This document shows, piece by piece, positions 1 to 5,709 of a DNA stretch of 13,315 bases. The first letter of the stretch is position 1, and each line of letters starts with the position of its first letter. The translations under genes and the position numbers were made by a program. This DNA comes from Acidimicrobiales bacterium. Lineage in GTDB: Bacteria; Actinomycetota; Acidimicrobiia; Acidimicrobiales; VFJN01. Location of the stretch: positions 1-13,315 of the forward strand of contig JAFGPU010000193.1 in assembly GCA_016936035.1 (NCBI GenBank), read 5' to 3'. The notes beneath the pieces are model-generated. The model made no database searches, was not told the DNA's origin, and saw only the letters and a program-made list of their open reading frames with translations.

Positions 1-239
1 CCCTCCTCGTCGAGCGCGACCGACGCCGCGAGGCGCTCGCCCGCGACCTCGGCCACGGCGTCGTCGATGTCGAGCTCGACGGCGTTGAGCACCACCTCCG
101 CGGTGGCCTCGGCGACGTCGACGGTGATGGTCTCGGACCCCGCGAAGGTGGCGCCGGCCAGATCGGGCTCGAGGGTCAGGTCGTAGTGACGGGGGACGAC
201 GGTGCGGGGCAGCCGGTGCGGGTTCTCGGATGTCGACAC
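1..239 (-). CDS. M1-family metallopeptidase (aminopeptidase N-like), N-terminal fragment
   Basis: This is the first 79 codons of a gene that runs off the left edge. Near the start the protein reads LPRTVVPRHYDLTLEPDL, followed by a segment that continues GSETITVDV and VVLNAVELDI. This is the typical opening beta-saddle domain of M1 zinc aminopeptidases (PepN/ERAP type), which remove N-terminal residues from peptides in the cytoplasm. The HExxH zinc site would lie beyond the window, so catalytic competence cannot be judged. There is no signal peptide. The GTG at 237-239 is chosen as start because a TACGGT element ends exactly 7 nt upstream, as in several neighbours; an in-frame GTG at 246-248 would overlap that element. 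The gene is divergent from the PfkB kinase. The family call is firm; the exact substrate class is not known. Confidence 0.85.
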   Translation of the reverse strand, partial: MSTSENPHRLPRTVVPRHYDLTLEPDLAGATFAGSETITVDVAEATAEVVLNAVELDIDDAVAEVAGERLAASVALDEE

Positions 240-246
240 GGGCTGC

Positions 247-252
247 ACCGTA
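247..252 (-). promoter_or_regulatory. Putative leaderless -10 element of the M1 peptidase gene
   Basis: TACGGT on the minus strand sits 7 nt before the GTG start. No Shine-Dalgarno sequence fits in between and no clear -35 is seen. The transcript probably begins at or next to the start codon. Confidence 0.5.
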
Positions 253-322
253 CCCACGAGCTGCGCCCGTGTCCGCGTGTGTTCGCTGACGGTCCGGCTG
301 AAATCGTCGAGCCGGCCTCGGC

Positions 323-328
323 TAGCCT
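323..328 (+). promoter_or_regulatory. Putative leaderless -10 element of the PfkB kinase gene
   Basis: TAGCCT lies 9 nt before the ATG at 338, with no ribosome binding site between. It follows the same TA-SSS-T pattern as the other genes here. It shares the 98-bp divergent gap with the M1 peptidase promoter. Confidence 0.5.
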
Positions 329-337
329 CGCCCGGAT

Positions 338-1318
338 ATGACTGCAGACGCCACGCTCGATGTGGTCGGCATCGGCAATGCGCTGGTCGACGTGCTCTCC
401 CACGAGACCGACGAGTTCGTCGCCGCGCAGGGGCTCGTGAAGAGCGCCATGACCCTGATCGAGCCCGACCGCGCCGAGCAGCTGTACCAGGCCATGGGCC
501 CGGGCATCGAGATGTCCGGTGGCTCGGCGGCCAACACCATCGCCGGGGTGGCGAGCTTCGGGGCGCGGGCCGCCTACATGGGCCGGGTCTACGACGACCA
601 GCTCGGTGCCGTGTTCGCCCACGATCTGCGGGCCCAGGGGGTCACGTTCGACAACAAGCCGGCGAGCGACGGGCCGTCGACCGGCCGGTGCCTCATCGTG
701 GTCACGCCCGACGCCCACCGCACGATGAACACGTGCCTCGGCGCGTCGGCGCTGTTCGGCCCGGACGACGTCGATCCCGACCTGGTCCGCTCCGCGCAGG
801 TCACGTTCCTCGAGGGCTACCTGTTCGACCGGCCCGAGTCGAAGGAGGCCTACTGGGTGGCCTCGAAGTACGCCCGGGACGCCGGCCGCAAGGTGGCCCT
901 CACGCTGTCCGACCTGTTCTGCGTCGAGCGGCACCACGACGACTTCGTCCCGCTCGTGCGCGAGCGCGTCGACATCCTGTTCGCCAACGAGGCCGAGGCC
1001 TGCGCGCTGTGGGGGTGCGACGAGGTGGGGGCGGCGGTCGAGCGCGCCCGGGCAGAGGTGGCGGTCGCCTGCATCACGCTCTCGGAGAAGGGCTCGATCG
1101 TGGTCGCCGGCGCCGAGACCCACGAGATCCCCGCCCGGCCGGTCGACGTGGTCGACACCACCGGCGCCGGCGATCTCTACGCGTCCGGCTTCCTGTACGG
1201 CTACACCAGCGGCCTGCCGCTGGCGCGGTGCGGCGAGCTGGGCACGCTGGCGGCCGCCGAGGTGATCAGCCACATCGGCGCCCGCCCGGACGTGCCGCTG
1301 TCGACGCTGCTGTCCTGA
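338..1318 (+). CDS. PfkB-family carbohydrate/adenosine kinase
   Basis: A complete 326-aa ribokinase-fold kinase that would phosphorylate a sugar or nucleoside hydroxyl with ATP in the cytoplasm. Near the N-terminus, VGIGNALVDVL (residues 10-20) and the glycine-rich GGSAANT (61-67) form the substrate pocket. NEAE at 217-220 fits the NxxE Mg/phosphate motif. DTTGAGDLYASGFL starts at 273 and is PfkB signature 2, with Asp279 as the expected catalytic base and GAG as the anion hole. Length is normal for the family. The opening resembles the adenosine-kinase-type branch of the family more than fructokinases, but the substrate cannot be fixed from sequence alone. The ATG at 338 is supported by the start of homology and by TAGCCT 9 nt upstream. 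The gene stands alone, convergent with the PPOX gene 15 bp downstream. Confidence 0.9.
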   Translation: MTADATLDVVGIGNALVDVLSHETDEFVAAQGLVKSAMTLIEPDRAEQLYQAMGPGIEMSGGSAANTIAGVASFGARAAYMGRVYDDQLGAVFAHDLRAQGVTFDNKPASDGPSTGRCLIVVTPDAHRTMNTCLGASALFGPDDVDPDLVRSAQVTFLEGYLFDRPESKEAYWVASKYARDAGRKVALTLSDLFCVERHHDDFVPLVRERVDILFANEAEACALWGCDEVGAAVERARAEVAVACITLSEKGSIVVAGAETHEIPARPVDVVDTTGAGDLYASGFLYGYTSGLPLARCGELGTLAAAEVISHIGARPDVPLSTLLS

Positions 1319-1324
1319 GCCGCG

Positions 1325-1343
1325 CGCCCGTCGTCAGCGGGCG
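1325..1343. terminator. Small hairpin between convergent kinase and PPOX genes
   Basis: CGCCCG (1325-1330) and CGGGCG (1338-1343) form a 6-bp GC stem with a 7-nt loop in the 15-bp gap, running into the PPOX stop codon. It could act in both directions. There is no T-run on either side, so this is a weak call. Confidence 0.35.
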
Positions 1344-1720
1344 TACTGGCGGGACGGGGCCACCTTCACGATGACCCGCTCCGACTGGATCGGGTTGCCG
1401 TAGTCGTTGCCGGTGTACTTCTGCGAGAGCTGGTCGATGTGGGCGCGGGCCTCGGGGCCCGTGACCGTCTCGACCACCTCGCCGCGCACCTCGGCGTACA
1501 CGTAGGGGTTGGCGGCGTCGATGATGGTCACCGTCACCCGGGGGTCGCGGCTGAGGTTGCGGTACTTCTGGCGGTGCACCTCGGTGTTGAGCAGCAGGTG
1601 CTCACCGTCGGCGTCGATCCACAGCGGTGTCGTCTGCGGTGTGCCGTCGGGCATGAGCGTGGTGACCGCGGCGAAGTTCCTGCCCTGCGTGGCCAGATGT
1701 CGGATCTTCTCGTCGAGCAT
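1334..1720 (-). CDS. PPOX-class F420/flavin-dependent oxidoreductase
   Basis: A 128-aa split-barrel protein of the pyridoxamine-5'-phosphate-oxidase-like superfamily, closest in appearance to the Rv1155-like F420-binding group. Supporting segments are FAAVTTLMPDGTPQTTPLWI (16-35), the basic stretch VHRQKYRNLSRDPRVTVTII (48-67), where cofactor phosphate binding is usual, and NPYVYAEVRGEV (71-82). Such proteins bind coenzyme F420 or a flavin and reduce small electrophilic substrates as dimers; the real substrate is unknown. The ATG at 1718-1720 is chosen because homology starts there and TACGCT lies 7 nt upstream. It follows the VOC gene, whose TGA ends 5 bp before the ATG, so it is last in the AraC-VOC-PPOX run but may also have its own internal promoter. 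Confidence 0.85.
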   Translation of the reverse strand: MLDEKIRHLATQGRNFAAVTTLMPDGTPQTTPLWIDADGEHLLLNTEVHRQKYRNLSRDPRVTVTIIDAANPYVYAEVRGEVVETVTGPEARAHIDQLSQKYTGNDYGNPIQSERVIVKVAPSRQYAR

Positions 1721-1725
1721 GCGGG

Positions 1726-2205
1726 TCAGCGTACGGACTCCGGCGCTCCGCCGGAACCGCTCGACCCCGACGCGTCGGGCCCGAACTCGCCGCCGTCGAA
1801 GGGCCTCGGCTCGACGAGCACGAGCCAGTTGCCGGAGTTGTCCCGGATGACGGCCTCGACGCCGTACGGGCGGTCGGCGGGCTCCTGGATGGACTCGACG
1901 CCCTTGGCGGTCAGCTCGTCGTAGGTCTTGCGGCAGTCGTCGGTGGCCAGTCCGACGGCGCCGAGCGAGCCCTTGCCCAGCATGCGGCGGAACGCGGCGG
2001 CGTCCTCGTCGTCGAGCGGCGGTCCGGGCTTCATGAGCGTGAGCTCCAGCTCCGGGTGGTCGGGGTGGGCGACCGACACCCAGCGGTAGCCGTCGCCCAT
2101 GGTGATGTCGGTGTGCTCGACGAAGCCGAGCTTGTCGACGTAGAAGGCCTTGGCCTCGTCCTGGTCGGTGACCCATACGGTGACGAGTGAAACGTTGGTG
2201 ATCAT
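1726..2205 (-). CDS. VOC (glyoxalase/bleomycin-resistance fold) family protein
   Basis: A 159-aa single-chain VOC protein with two beta-alpha-beta-beta-beta modules. The first runs from SLVTVWVTDQDEAKAFYVDK (6-25) through GYRWVSVAHPDHPELELTLM (39-58). The second runs from LGAVGLATDDCRKTYDELTA (81-100) to VIRDNSGNWLVLVEP (119-133). Acidic residues in ELELTLM and VLVEP occupy the usual metal-ligand strands, but the enzymatic or sequestering role cannot be assigned. Residues 134-159 are a Gly/Ser-rich disordered tail. The gene lies 17 bp after the AraC gene and 5 bp before the PPOX gene. AraC-VOC pairs are common in actinobacteria, which suggests the regulator acts on this gene. The ATG at 2203-2205 has TACGGT 7 nt upstream. 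Confidence 0.88.
   Translation of the reverse strand: MITNVSLVTVWVTDQDEAKAFYVDKLGFVEHTDITMGDGYRWVSVAHPDHPELELTLMKPGPPLDDEDAAAFRRMLGKGSLGAVGLATDDCRKTYDELTAKGVESIQEPADRPYGVEAVIRDNSGNWLVLVEPRPFDGGEFGPDASGSSGSGGAPESVR
1728..1733 (-). promoter_or_regulatory. Putative internal leaderless -10 element of the PPOX gene
   Basis: TACGCT on the minus strand is 7 nt before the PPOX ATG and shares a base with the TGA stop of the VOC gene (1726-1728). It would allow PPOX expression independent of the two genes upstream. Confidence 0.45.
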
Positions 2206-2212
2206 GGCCGGC

Positions 2213-2218
2213 ACCGTA
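2213..2218 (-). promoter_or_regulatory. Putative leaderless -10 element of the VOC gene
   Basis: TACGGT on the minus strand lies 7 nt before the VOC ATG, inside the 17-bp gap after the AraC gene. No Shine-Dalgarno sequence is present. The geometry is identical to the M1 peptidase element at 247-252. Confidence 0.5.
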
Positions 2219-2222
2219 CGGA

Positions 2223-2669
2223 TCACCCGGGCTGGTCGCTTCTCCCAGATTGCTCTCCCGCCGTCGTCCCGCCGGGCCACCGGTCGACGCCCCGCATGAA
2301 CAGGAAGCACCCGGGGATGCGGGGGCCGCCCCGGGCGACCCACCGGTCGCGGTACGCGGTCGGGGACTCGCCCACCAGCTCCGTGAAGCGCGACGAGAAC
2401 GAGCCGAGGCTGGAGAAGCCGACCATCATGCACACCTCGGTCACGGTCAGGTTGGCCGACCGCAGCAGGTCCTGGGCGCGCTCGATGCGGCGCCGCGTGA
2501 GGTAGCGCATCGGCGTCTCGCCGTAGGTGTCGGCGAAGCAGCGGCTGAAGTGGTACTTCGACACGTTGGCAGCGGCGGCCAGCGAGCCGAGGTCGAGGGG
2601 GTCGGCGTACCGCCGGTCGGCCAGGTCGCGGGCCCGGCGCAGGTGGGGGAGCAGCGCGGCAGGTGACAC
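2223..2669 (-). CDS. AraC-family transcriptional regulator (DNA-binding domain only)
   Basis: About 148 aa, almost all of it an AraC/XylS double helix-turn-helix. The first HTH covers DPLDLGSLAAAANVSKYHFSR (23-43) and continues to GETPMRYLTRRRIERAQDLL (50-69). The second covers LTVTEVCMMVGFSSLGSFSS (74-93), with the classic RFTELVGESPTAYR ending at 107. Full AraC proteins are about 300 aa with a ligand domain; here there is none, and only a 40-residue tail follows, so any signal is sensed elsewhere or by that tail. The GTG at 2667-2669 is chosen because homology begins just after it; the frame stays open upstream to about 2846 but would run through the dyad-rich region. It probably regulates the VOC and PPOX genes that follow. 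An imperfect dyad upstream (2705-2738) is a candidate operator. Confidence 0.88.
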   Translation of the reverse strand: MSPAALLPHLRRARDLADRRYADPLDLGSLAAAANVSKYHFSRCFADTYGETPMRYLTRRRIERAQDLLRSANLTVTEVCMMVGFSSLGSFSSRFTELVGESPTAYRDRWVARGGPRIPGCFLFMRGVDRWPGGTTAGEQSGRSDQPG

Positions 2670-2704
2670 ACCCGCAGTGTGCCAGCCCCGGTGGCGGGCC
2701 GATG

Positions 2705-2738
2705 GTTTCCTCTCGCAACTTTCGGAGCGAGGTGAAAC
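2705..2738. promoter_or_regulatory. Imperfect dyad upstream of the AraC gene, candidate operator
   Basis: The 12-nt arms GTTTCCTCTCGC (2705-2716) and GCGAGGTGAAAC (2727-2738) match in 10 of 12 positions around a 10-nt centre that is AT-richer than its surroundings. It ends 36 bp before the GTG start, a sensible place for an autoregulatory site. A binding role is inferred only. Confidence 0.4.
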
Positions 2739-2766
2739 GAGAGGGTGAGGGGCGCCTCGGACCGGA

Positions 2767-2805
2767 CGTGTCCGGCGGTGCCGGTGGCCACCACCGCCGG
2801 ACACG
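2767..2805. repeat. Perfect 14-bp inverted repeat
   Basis: CGTGTCCGGCGGTG (2767-2780) is exactly complementary to 2792-2805 around an 11-nt centre that contains GGTGGCCACC, itself a palindrome overlapping the right arm. It lies between the SnoaL terminator hairpin and the AraC gene. It may be a second terminator stem or a protein site. Confidence 0.6.
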
Positions 2806-2819
2806 CGGGCCTGTCCTCG

Positions 2820-2860
2820 GATCGTTCCGGCTCGTGCCCTGGGCACGAGCCGGAACGATC
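2820..2860 (-). terminator. Perfect 20-bp inverted repeat, probable terminator of the SnoaL gene
   Basis: The arm GATCGTTCCGGCTCGTGCCC (2820-2839) is perfectly complementary to 2841-2860 across a single centre base, so a 19-bp stem with a 3-nt loop is possible. It begins 10 bp after the SnoaL stop codon. No T-run follows on the minus strand, but high-GC actinobacteria often use stems without one. It should also insulate the AraC gene. Confidence 0.65.
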
Positions 2861-2870
2861 GGCCCGGGAT

Positions 2871-3332
2871 CTACGGCGTGGTGGGCCAGACCTGCCACAC
2901 CGGGGTGGTCTCGACGCTGGCCAGTCGCCAGCCGGCGGGCGTCCGGCGCGCCGTGAAGCGGTACACCTCGCCGAGCTGGCGCCGCGGCGCCGGCAGGCCG
3001 GCGCCGCGGGCGAACGTGACGACCAGGTTGGCCCGCACGGTGGCGGTGTCGCCGTCGAGGTCGACGACGACGTCGGTGATGACGTGCTGGATGCGGTCGT
3101 CGGCCGAGTGGTTGCGTGCGGCCTGGGCGACGACGGCGTCGAGCCCGTCGGCGCGGCCTCCGGGGGTGCTGGCGGTGGCGTCGCCGGTGAAGATCGTGCG
3201 GAGGCCGTCGAAGCGTCCCTCGTCCATGCAGGCGCCGAGGCGGTGCACGAGGGCGGTGATCGCGTCGCGGTCGACGAGGTCGCCGAGCTGGTGGCGGGCG
3301 TCGGGGCCCGGTCGGGTTTCGGAGATGGTCAT
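2871..3332 (-). CDS. SnoaL/NTF2-like family protein
   Basis: A 153-aa protein with the features of the SnoaL-like (NTF2-fold) superfamily: an opening helix pair LVDRDAITALVHRLGACMDE (19-38), then DGLRTIFTGDATAST (42-56), HVITDVVVDLDGDTATVRAN (83-102), and closing strands GEVYRFTARRTPAGWRLASV (121-140). Members form small cone-shaped barrels and act as isomerases, cyclases, dehydratases or ligand binders, so the reaction is undefined. The ATG at 3332 has a good Shine-Dalgarno sequence (GAGGAG at 3338-3343, 5-nt spacing), unlike most genes here. It is divergent from the MarR gene, and its predicted promoter is covered by the GTTGG-N5-CCAAC sites. This suggests it is the structural target of MarR repression, perhaps handling the small molecule that MarR senses. 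Confidence 0.85.
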   Translation of the reverse strand: MTISETRPGPDARHQLGDLVDRDAITALVHRLGACMDEGRFDGLRTIFTGDATASTPGGRADGLDAVVAQAARNHSADDRIQHVITDVVVDLDGDTATVRANLVVTFARGAGLPAPRRQLGEVYRFTARRTPAGWRLASVETTPVWQVWPTTP

Positions 3333-3350
3333 GGTCTCTCCTCGCTAGGC

Positions 3351-3365
3351 GTTGGGAATCCCAAC
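3351..3365. promoter_or_regulatory. MarR operator O1
   Basis: GTTGGGAATCCCAAC is a 15-nt palindrome with 7-bp arms around one centre base. It directly abuts O2 and falls in the expected 5' untranslated region of the SnoaL gene. Confidence 0.7.
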
Positions 3366-3380
3366 GTTGGGGAGACCAAC
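3366..3380. promoter_or_regulatory. MarR operator O2
   Basis: GTTGGGGAGACCAAC keeps the 5-bp arms GTTGG/CCAAC of O1 with no gap between the two sites. It overlaps the predicted -10 of the SnoaL gene. Confidence 0.65.
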
Positions 3381-3407
3381 GATAACGCCCGTTGGTAGCA
3401 CCAACAA
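3379..3407 (-). promoter_or_regulatory. Predicted promoter of the SnoaL gene
   Basis: On the minus strand TTGTTG (3402-3407), a 17-bp spacer and TATCGT (3379-3384) form a sigma-70-like promoter. O2 touches its -10 and O3 covers the spacer and part of the -35, so binding of MarR should block it. Confidence 0.5.
3391..3405. promoter_or_regulatory. MarR operator O3
   Basis: GTTGGTAGCACCAAC has 6-bp arms around a 3-nt centre. It is 10 bp from O2 and 8 bp before the MarR -10 element, which fits autorepression. Confidence 0.7.
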
Positions 3408-3412
3408 CCCGT

Positions 3413-3418
3413 TAGCGT
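3413..3418 (+). promoter_or_regulatory. Putative leaderless -10 element of the MarR gene
   Basis: TAGCGT lies 8 nt before the ATG at 3427. There is no Shine-Dalgarno sequence. O3 covers the place where a -35 would be. Confidence 0.5.
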
Positions 3419-3426
3419 GAGACGTC

Positions 3427-3873
3427 ATGGAGAGCGCATCCGCCCCGGCCCGGTTGCGGGCGTTGCCGAGCTGGTTGCTCAACCAGTCCGCGCGGCCGGC
3501 CCAGCACCTCGTCAGCGAGGGTCTGCGGGCCGTCGGCGCGCAGCGCTACCACTACTCCGTGCTCGCCGCGCTCGACGAGTTCGGGCCCGCGAGCCAGGCA
3601 GCGCTCGGGCGCCGCAGCGGCATCGACCGCAGCGACATGGTCGCGGTCGTCAACGATCTGACTGCTCAGGGGTCGGTCAGCCGGCAGCCGGATGCGACGG
3701 ACCGGCGGCGCAACGTCGTCACCATCACTCCCGCAGGTCACCGGCACCTGCAGGCGCTCGACGACATCGTGAACGGGGCCCAGCGCGACCTGCTCGCGCC
3801 GCTGTCGACCGACGAGCGAGCCGAGCTGGTGCGCCTCCTCGGCAAGATCGTCGACCACCACGCCGGTGGATGA
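3427..3873 (+). CDS. MarR-family transcriptional regulator
   Basis: A 148-aa winged-helix dimeric repressor. The N-terminal helix (8-36) for dimerisation is followed by YHYSVLAALDEFGPASQAAL (41-60), the recognition region GRRSGIDRSDMVAVVNDLTAQG (61-82), and the wing with the family hallmark DATDRRRNVVTITPAG (89-104). C-terminal helices (105-145) complete the dimer. Length is standard. Such proteins sense small phenolic or other ligands, or oxidation; there is no cysteine here, so thiol sensing is unlikely. The gene is divergent from the SnoaL gene, and three copies of GTTGG-N5-CCAAC in the shared gap are its likely operators, giving repression of both genes. The ATG at 3427 has TAGCGT 8 nt upstream. 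Confidence 0.92.
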   Translation: MESASAPARLRALPSWLLNQSARPAQHLVSEGLRAVGAQRYHYSVLAALDEFGPASQAALGRRSGIDRSDMVAVVNDLTAQGSVSRQPDATDRRRNVVTITPAGHRHLQALDDIVNGAQRDLLAPLSTDERAELVRLLGKIVDHHAGG

Positions 3874-3890
3874 GGGGCGGTCGTCGCCCC
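3874..3890 (+). terminator. Hairpin directly after the MarR stop codon
   Basis: GGGGCG (3874-3879) pairs with CGCCCC (3885-3890) with a 5-nt loop, immediately after TGA. A second small stem, GTACGG/CCGTAC (3913-3927), follows in the same 93-bp convergent gap. Neither has a T-run. Confidence 0.45.
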
Positions 3891-3966
3891 CCGGTGACCG
3901 CGGCGTGTCACGGTACGGGTGCCGTACGGTCGGCGGGGCCGCGGATCCAGGAGTCCTCCTGACCGC

Positions 3967-4662
3967 TCAGGGCACCGGGACCGTCTCGGGCGCTCGGCCC
4001 GGGGGTTCCACGCGCAGCTCGCCGCGGGCGGTGGGGGACATCTCCGTGCCGGGGGCGGGCGGTGCCGCGAGGGCGGTGTCGTCGAGTCGCCGGACGTCGC
4101 CGTCGTGGCCGAACTGCACGGTGCGGACGGTGCCGTCGGGGCCGACGGCGACGTAGCGGCTGGTGCCGTCCGGCTGGGGCACGCTCAGGCACGTGGCGCC
4201 GGCGATCTCGTCCGCGCTCAGCAGGTGGGGGACCGGTTCGCACAGCACGGTGCCCGACTCCCACGTCCCGTCGTCGGGGACGGTCGCAGACGGATCGCCG
4301 GCCGCGGCGCGGGCCCGGGCGTCCTCGGCGGCCTCCGCGGAGCGAGCGTCGGCCAGCACCCGGCCGGTGTCGACACCCGGTTCCGGCCGTGCCGGTTCGC
4401 CGGCACCCTGTTCGAGCCGGTCGAGCGCATCCTCGAGCATCTCGACCTTCGGGCTGTCCGCCGGGACGCCGCTCGCGACCATGGCATCGATCTCGTCTCG
4501 GAGCTGCTGCTCCATCTCGACGGGCGGCGGCTCGCTCAGTGCCGCGCTCGCGGCCGACGAGGCGGCCACGGCGACCAGCACCAGGGCCGCGAGCAGGACC
4601 CGCCGGCGTGTCGACCGGCGCGGGCCCGGCAACGTGGGTGTCGGAGTGTCGTCGGTGGTCAT
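3967..4662 (-). CDS. Membrane-anchored or secreted protein of unknown function
   Basis: A 231-aa protein I do not recognise. The short cytoplasmic start has a basic patch, PRRSTRRR (14-21), then a hydrophobic segment LLAALVLVAVAASSAASAAL (23-42) that is either an uncleaved anchor or a signal peptide. Residues 49-121 are rich in Glu, Ala, Arg and Leu, and the parts around 50-85 and 101-121 could be helical or coiled. The C-terminal half looks like a small beta domain, with GTVLCEPVPHLL and GATCLSVPQPDGTSRYVAVGPDGTVR; its two cysteines (141 and 158) could form one disulfide outside the cell. A Pro-rich tail follows. The ATG at 4660-4662 is 2 nt after the stop of the 316-aa exported protein, so the two are almost certainly co-translated and may work together. 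Confidence 0.75.
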   Translation of the reverse strand: MTTDDTPTPTLPGPRRSTRRRVLLAALVLVAVAASSAASAALSEPPPVEMEQQLRDEIDAMVASGVPADSPKVEMLEDALDRLEQGAGEPARPEPGVDTGRVLADARSAEAAEDARARAAAGDPSATVPDDGTWESGTVLCEPVPHLLSADEIAGATCLSVPQPDGTSRYVAVGPDGTVRTVQFGHDGDVRRLDDTALAAPPAPGTEMSPTARGELRVEPPGRAPETVPVP

Positions 4663-4664
4663 GA

Positions 4665-5615
4665 TCAGCTGTTCCAGTTCATGTCGGTCATGGTCGGGAC
4701 GTCGCCCTGCGCCGTGCGCGAGTCGCTGTTCAACCAGTTGCGGAGCTGGTCGTTGCCCTGGTGCGGCGTGTTGTCGACGCCCGCGCACCCGCCGACCTGC
4801 TGGCACGCGCCCCACTGGGTCATCGAGCCGTAGAAGTACATGCCGTCGCCCACCGCCGTCGTCGACCACAGGTCGATGAGCTGCCACTGGCGCGCCTGGT
4901 TGCCGCTGGTGGTGTAGATCTGGGGGATGGGCAGGGACGGGTCGTGCTCCCAGGCCAGGTGCCAGACCCGGTGCTGGTTCCAGCCGTTGTTGCAGGGCCC
5001 GTTGCTGGCCGAGGCGGTCGGGCAGCCGTCCGCCGACGCGTTGGCGAAGAGCAACCGCCGGCCCGACGTGGTGTCGTAGCCCCGCATCCACATCTCGGCC
5101 TTGCCGTACGTCGACCACGACGGCTCGAAGTCCCAGGCCGCGTAGATCTGGGCGTGGCCCGGGAAGTTGGCGTCGGCCCACGCCGCGACGTCCCGCACGC
5201 CCCGCGCCCACGCGGCGCCGTGGGCTCGCAGCCACGCGTCCGACCGCCCGTCGATGGCGCTGTTGCTGGTGCCTACGCCGATCAGCAACCGGTGGCTCGA
5301 GTTCTGCCGGCAGTAGGCGAAGCCGCGCACCACGCTCTTGATGCGCTCACCGATCTGGGAGACCGTGAGGTCCCGTGCGCCCCAGAGGGTCGCGCCGTAG
5401 CTGCCCCCCACTGTGGTGGGCGCACCGAAGAACAGCGTCAGCCGGCCGGACTTGTCGGCATTGAAGCATCCCAGCAGGGCGGCGTCGTTCACGCCGGCAC
5501 GGCCCATGTAGTAGCTCCGGGTCTCCGCGCTGGGCGGCTTGTGACACGAACCGGCGGCGGTGATCGTCAGCGCACAGAGCACTGCGGCGAGCCAGCGTGC
5601 TGGTCGCTTGGCCAT
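4665..5615 (-). CDS. Exported Cys-rich protein, possible lipoprotein, function unknown
   Basis: A 316-aa protein with a signal sequence (KRPARWLAAVLCALTITAAG, 3-22) and Cys24 in a lipobox-like AGSC, a loose match because the -3 residue is Ala. Six further cysteines (50, 102, 198, 208, 271, 277) could form three disulfides. The alternation of strands and helices (RLLIGVGTSNSA 109-120, AQIYAAWDFEPSWS 155-168, RRLLFANASADG 186-197, LPIPQIYTTSGNQ 228-240) resembles a TIM-barrel glycoside-hydrolase-like protein. WDFEP, with Asp162 and Glu164 at a strand end, and WEHD (222-225) are candidate active-site acidics; this is inference from pattern, not recognised homology. The Trp-rich C-terminal part includes TQWGACQQVGGC. 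The start has GAGG 5 nt upstream and a plausible promoter at 5655-5683. It forms an operon with the 231-aa protein. Confidence 0.8.
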   Translation of the reverse strand: MAKRPARWLAAVLCALTITAAGSCHKPPSAETRSYYMGRAGVNDAALLGCFNADKSGRLTLFFGAPTTVGGSYGATLWGARDLTVSQIGERIKSVVRGFAYCRQNSSHRLLIGVGTSNSAIDGRSDAWLRAHGAAWARGVRDVAAWADANFPGHAQIYAAWDFEPSWSTYGKAEMWMRGYDTTSGRRLLFANASADGCPTASASNGPCNNGWNQHRVWHLAWEHDPSLPIPQIYTTSGNQARQWQLIDLWSTTAVGDGMYFYGSMTQWGACQQVGGCAGVDNTPHQGNDQLRNWLNSDSRTAQGDVPTMTDMNWNS

Positions 5616-5654
5616 GACGACCTCACAGGGGGAGAGGAGGACGTTGTCGGCAGA

Positions 5655-5683
5655 ACGATTCCGCAGCGACCTCCCCCGGTCAA
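5655..5683 (-). promoter_or_regulatory. Predicted promoter of the exported-protein operon
   Basis: On the minus strand TTGACC (5678-5683), a 17-bp spacer and AATCGT (5655-5660) resemble a sigma-70 promoter, about 40 nt before the ATG at 5615. The -35 is good and the -10 is poor. Confidence 0.4.
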
Positions 5684-5709
5684 GCGCTGACCGCGAAGAG
5701 ACGACCGCG

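Noticed and set aside
246..248. Upstream in-frame GTG as alternative start of the M1 peptidase
   Set aside because: It would overlap the TACGGT element that is correctly spaced for the GTG at 237-239.
2670..2846. N-terminal extension of the AraC regulator
   Set aside because: The frame is open, but the extra residues show no domain and would cross all three inverted repeats, including part of the 20-bp pair. The GTG at 2669 sits right before the homology.
2820..2860. Perfect inverted repeat as a transposon end or miniature mobile element
   Set aside because: There is no transposase, no flanking direct repeat, and the arms meet at a single centre base. A hairpin or terminator explains it better.
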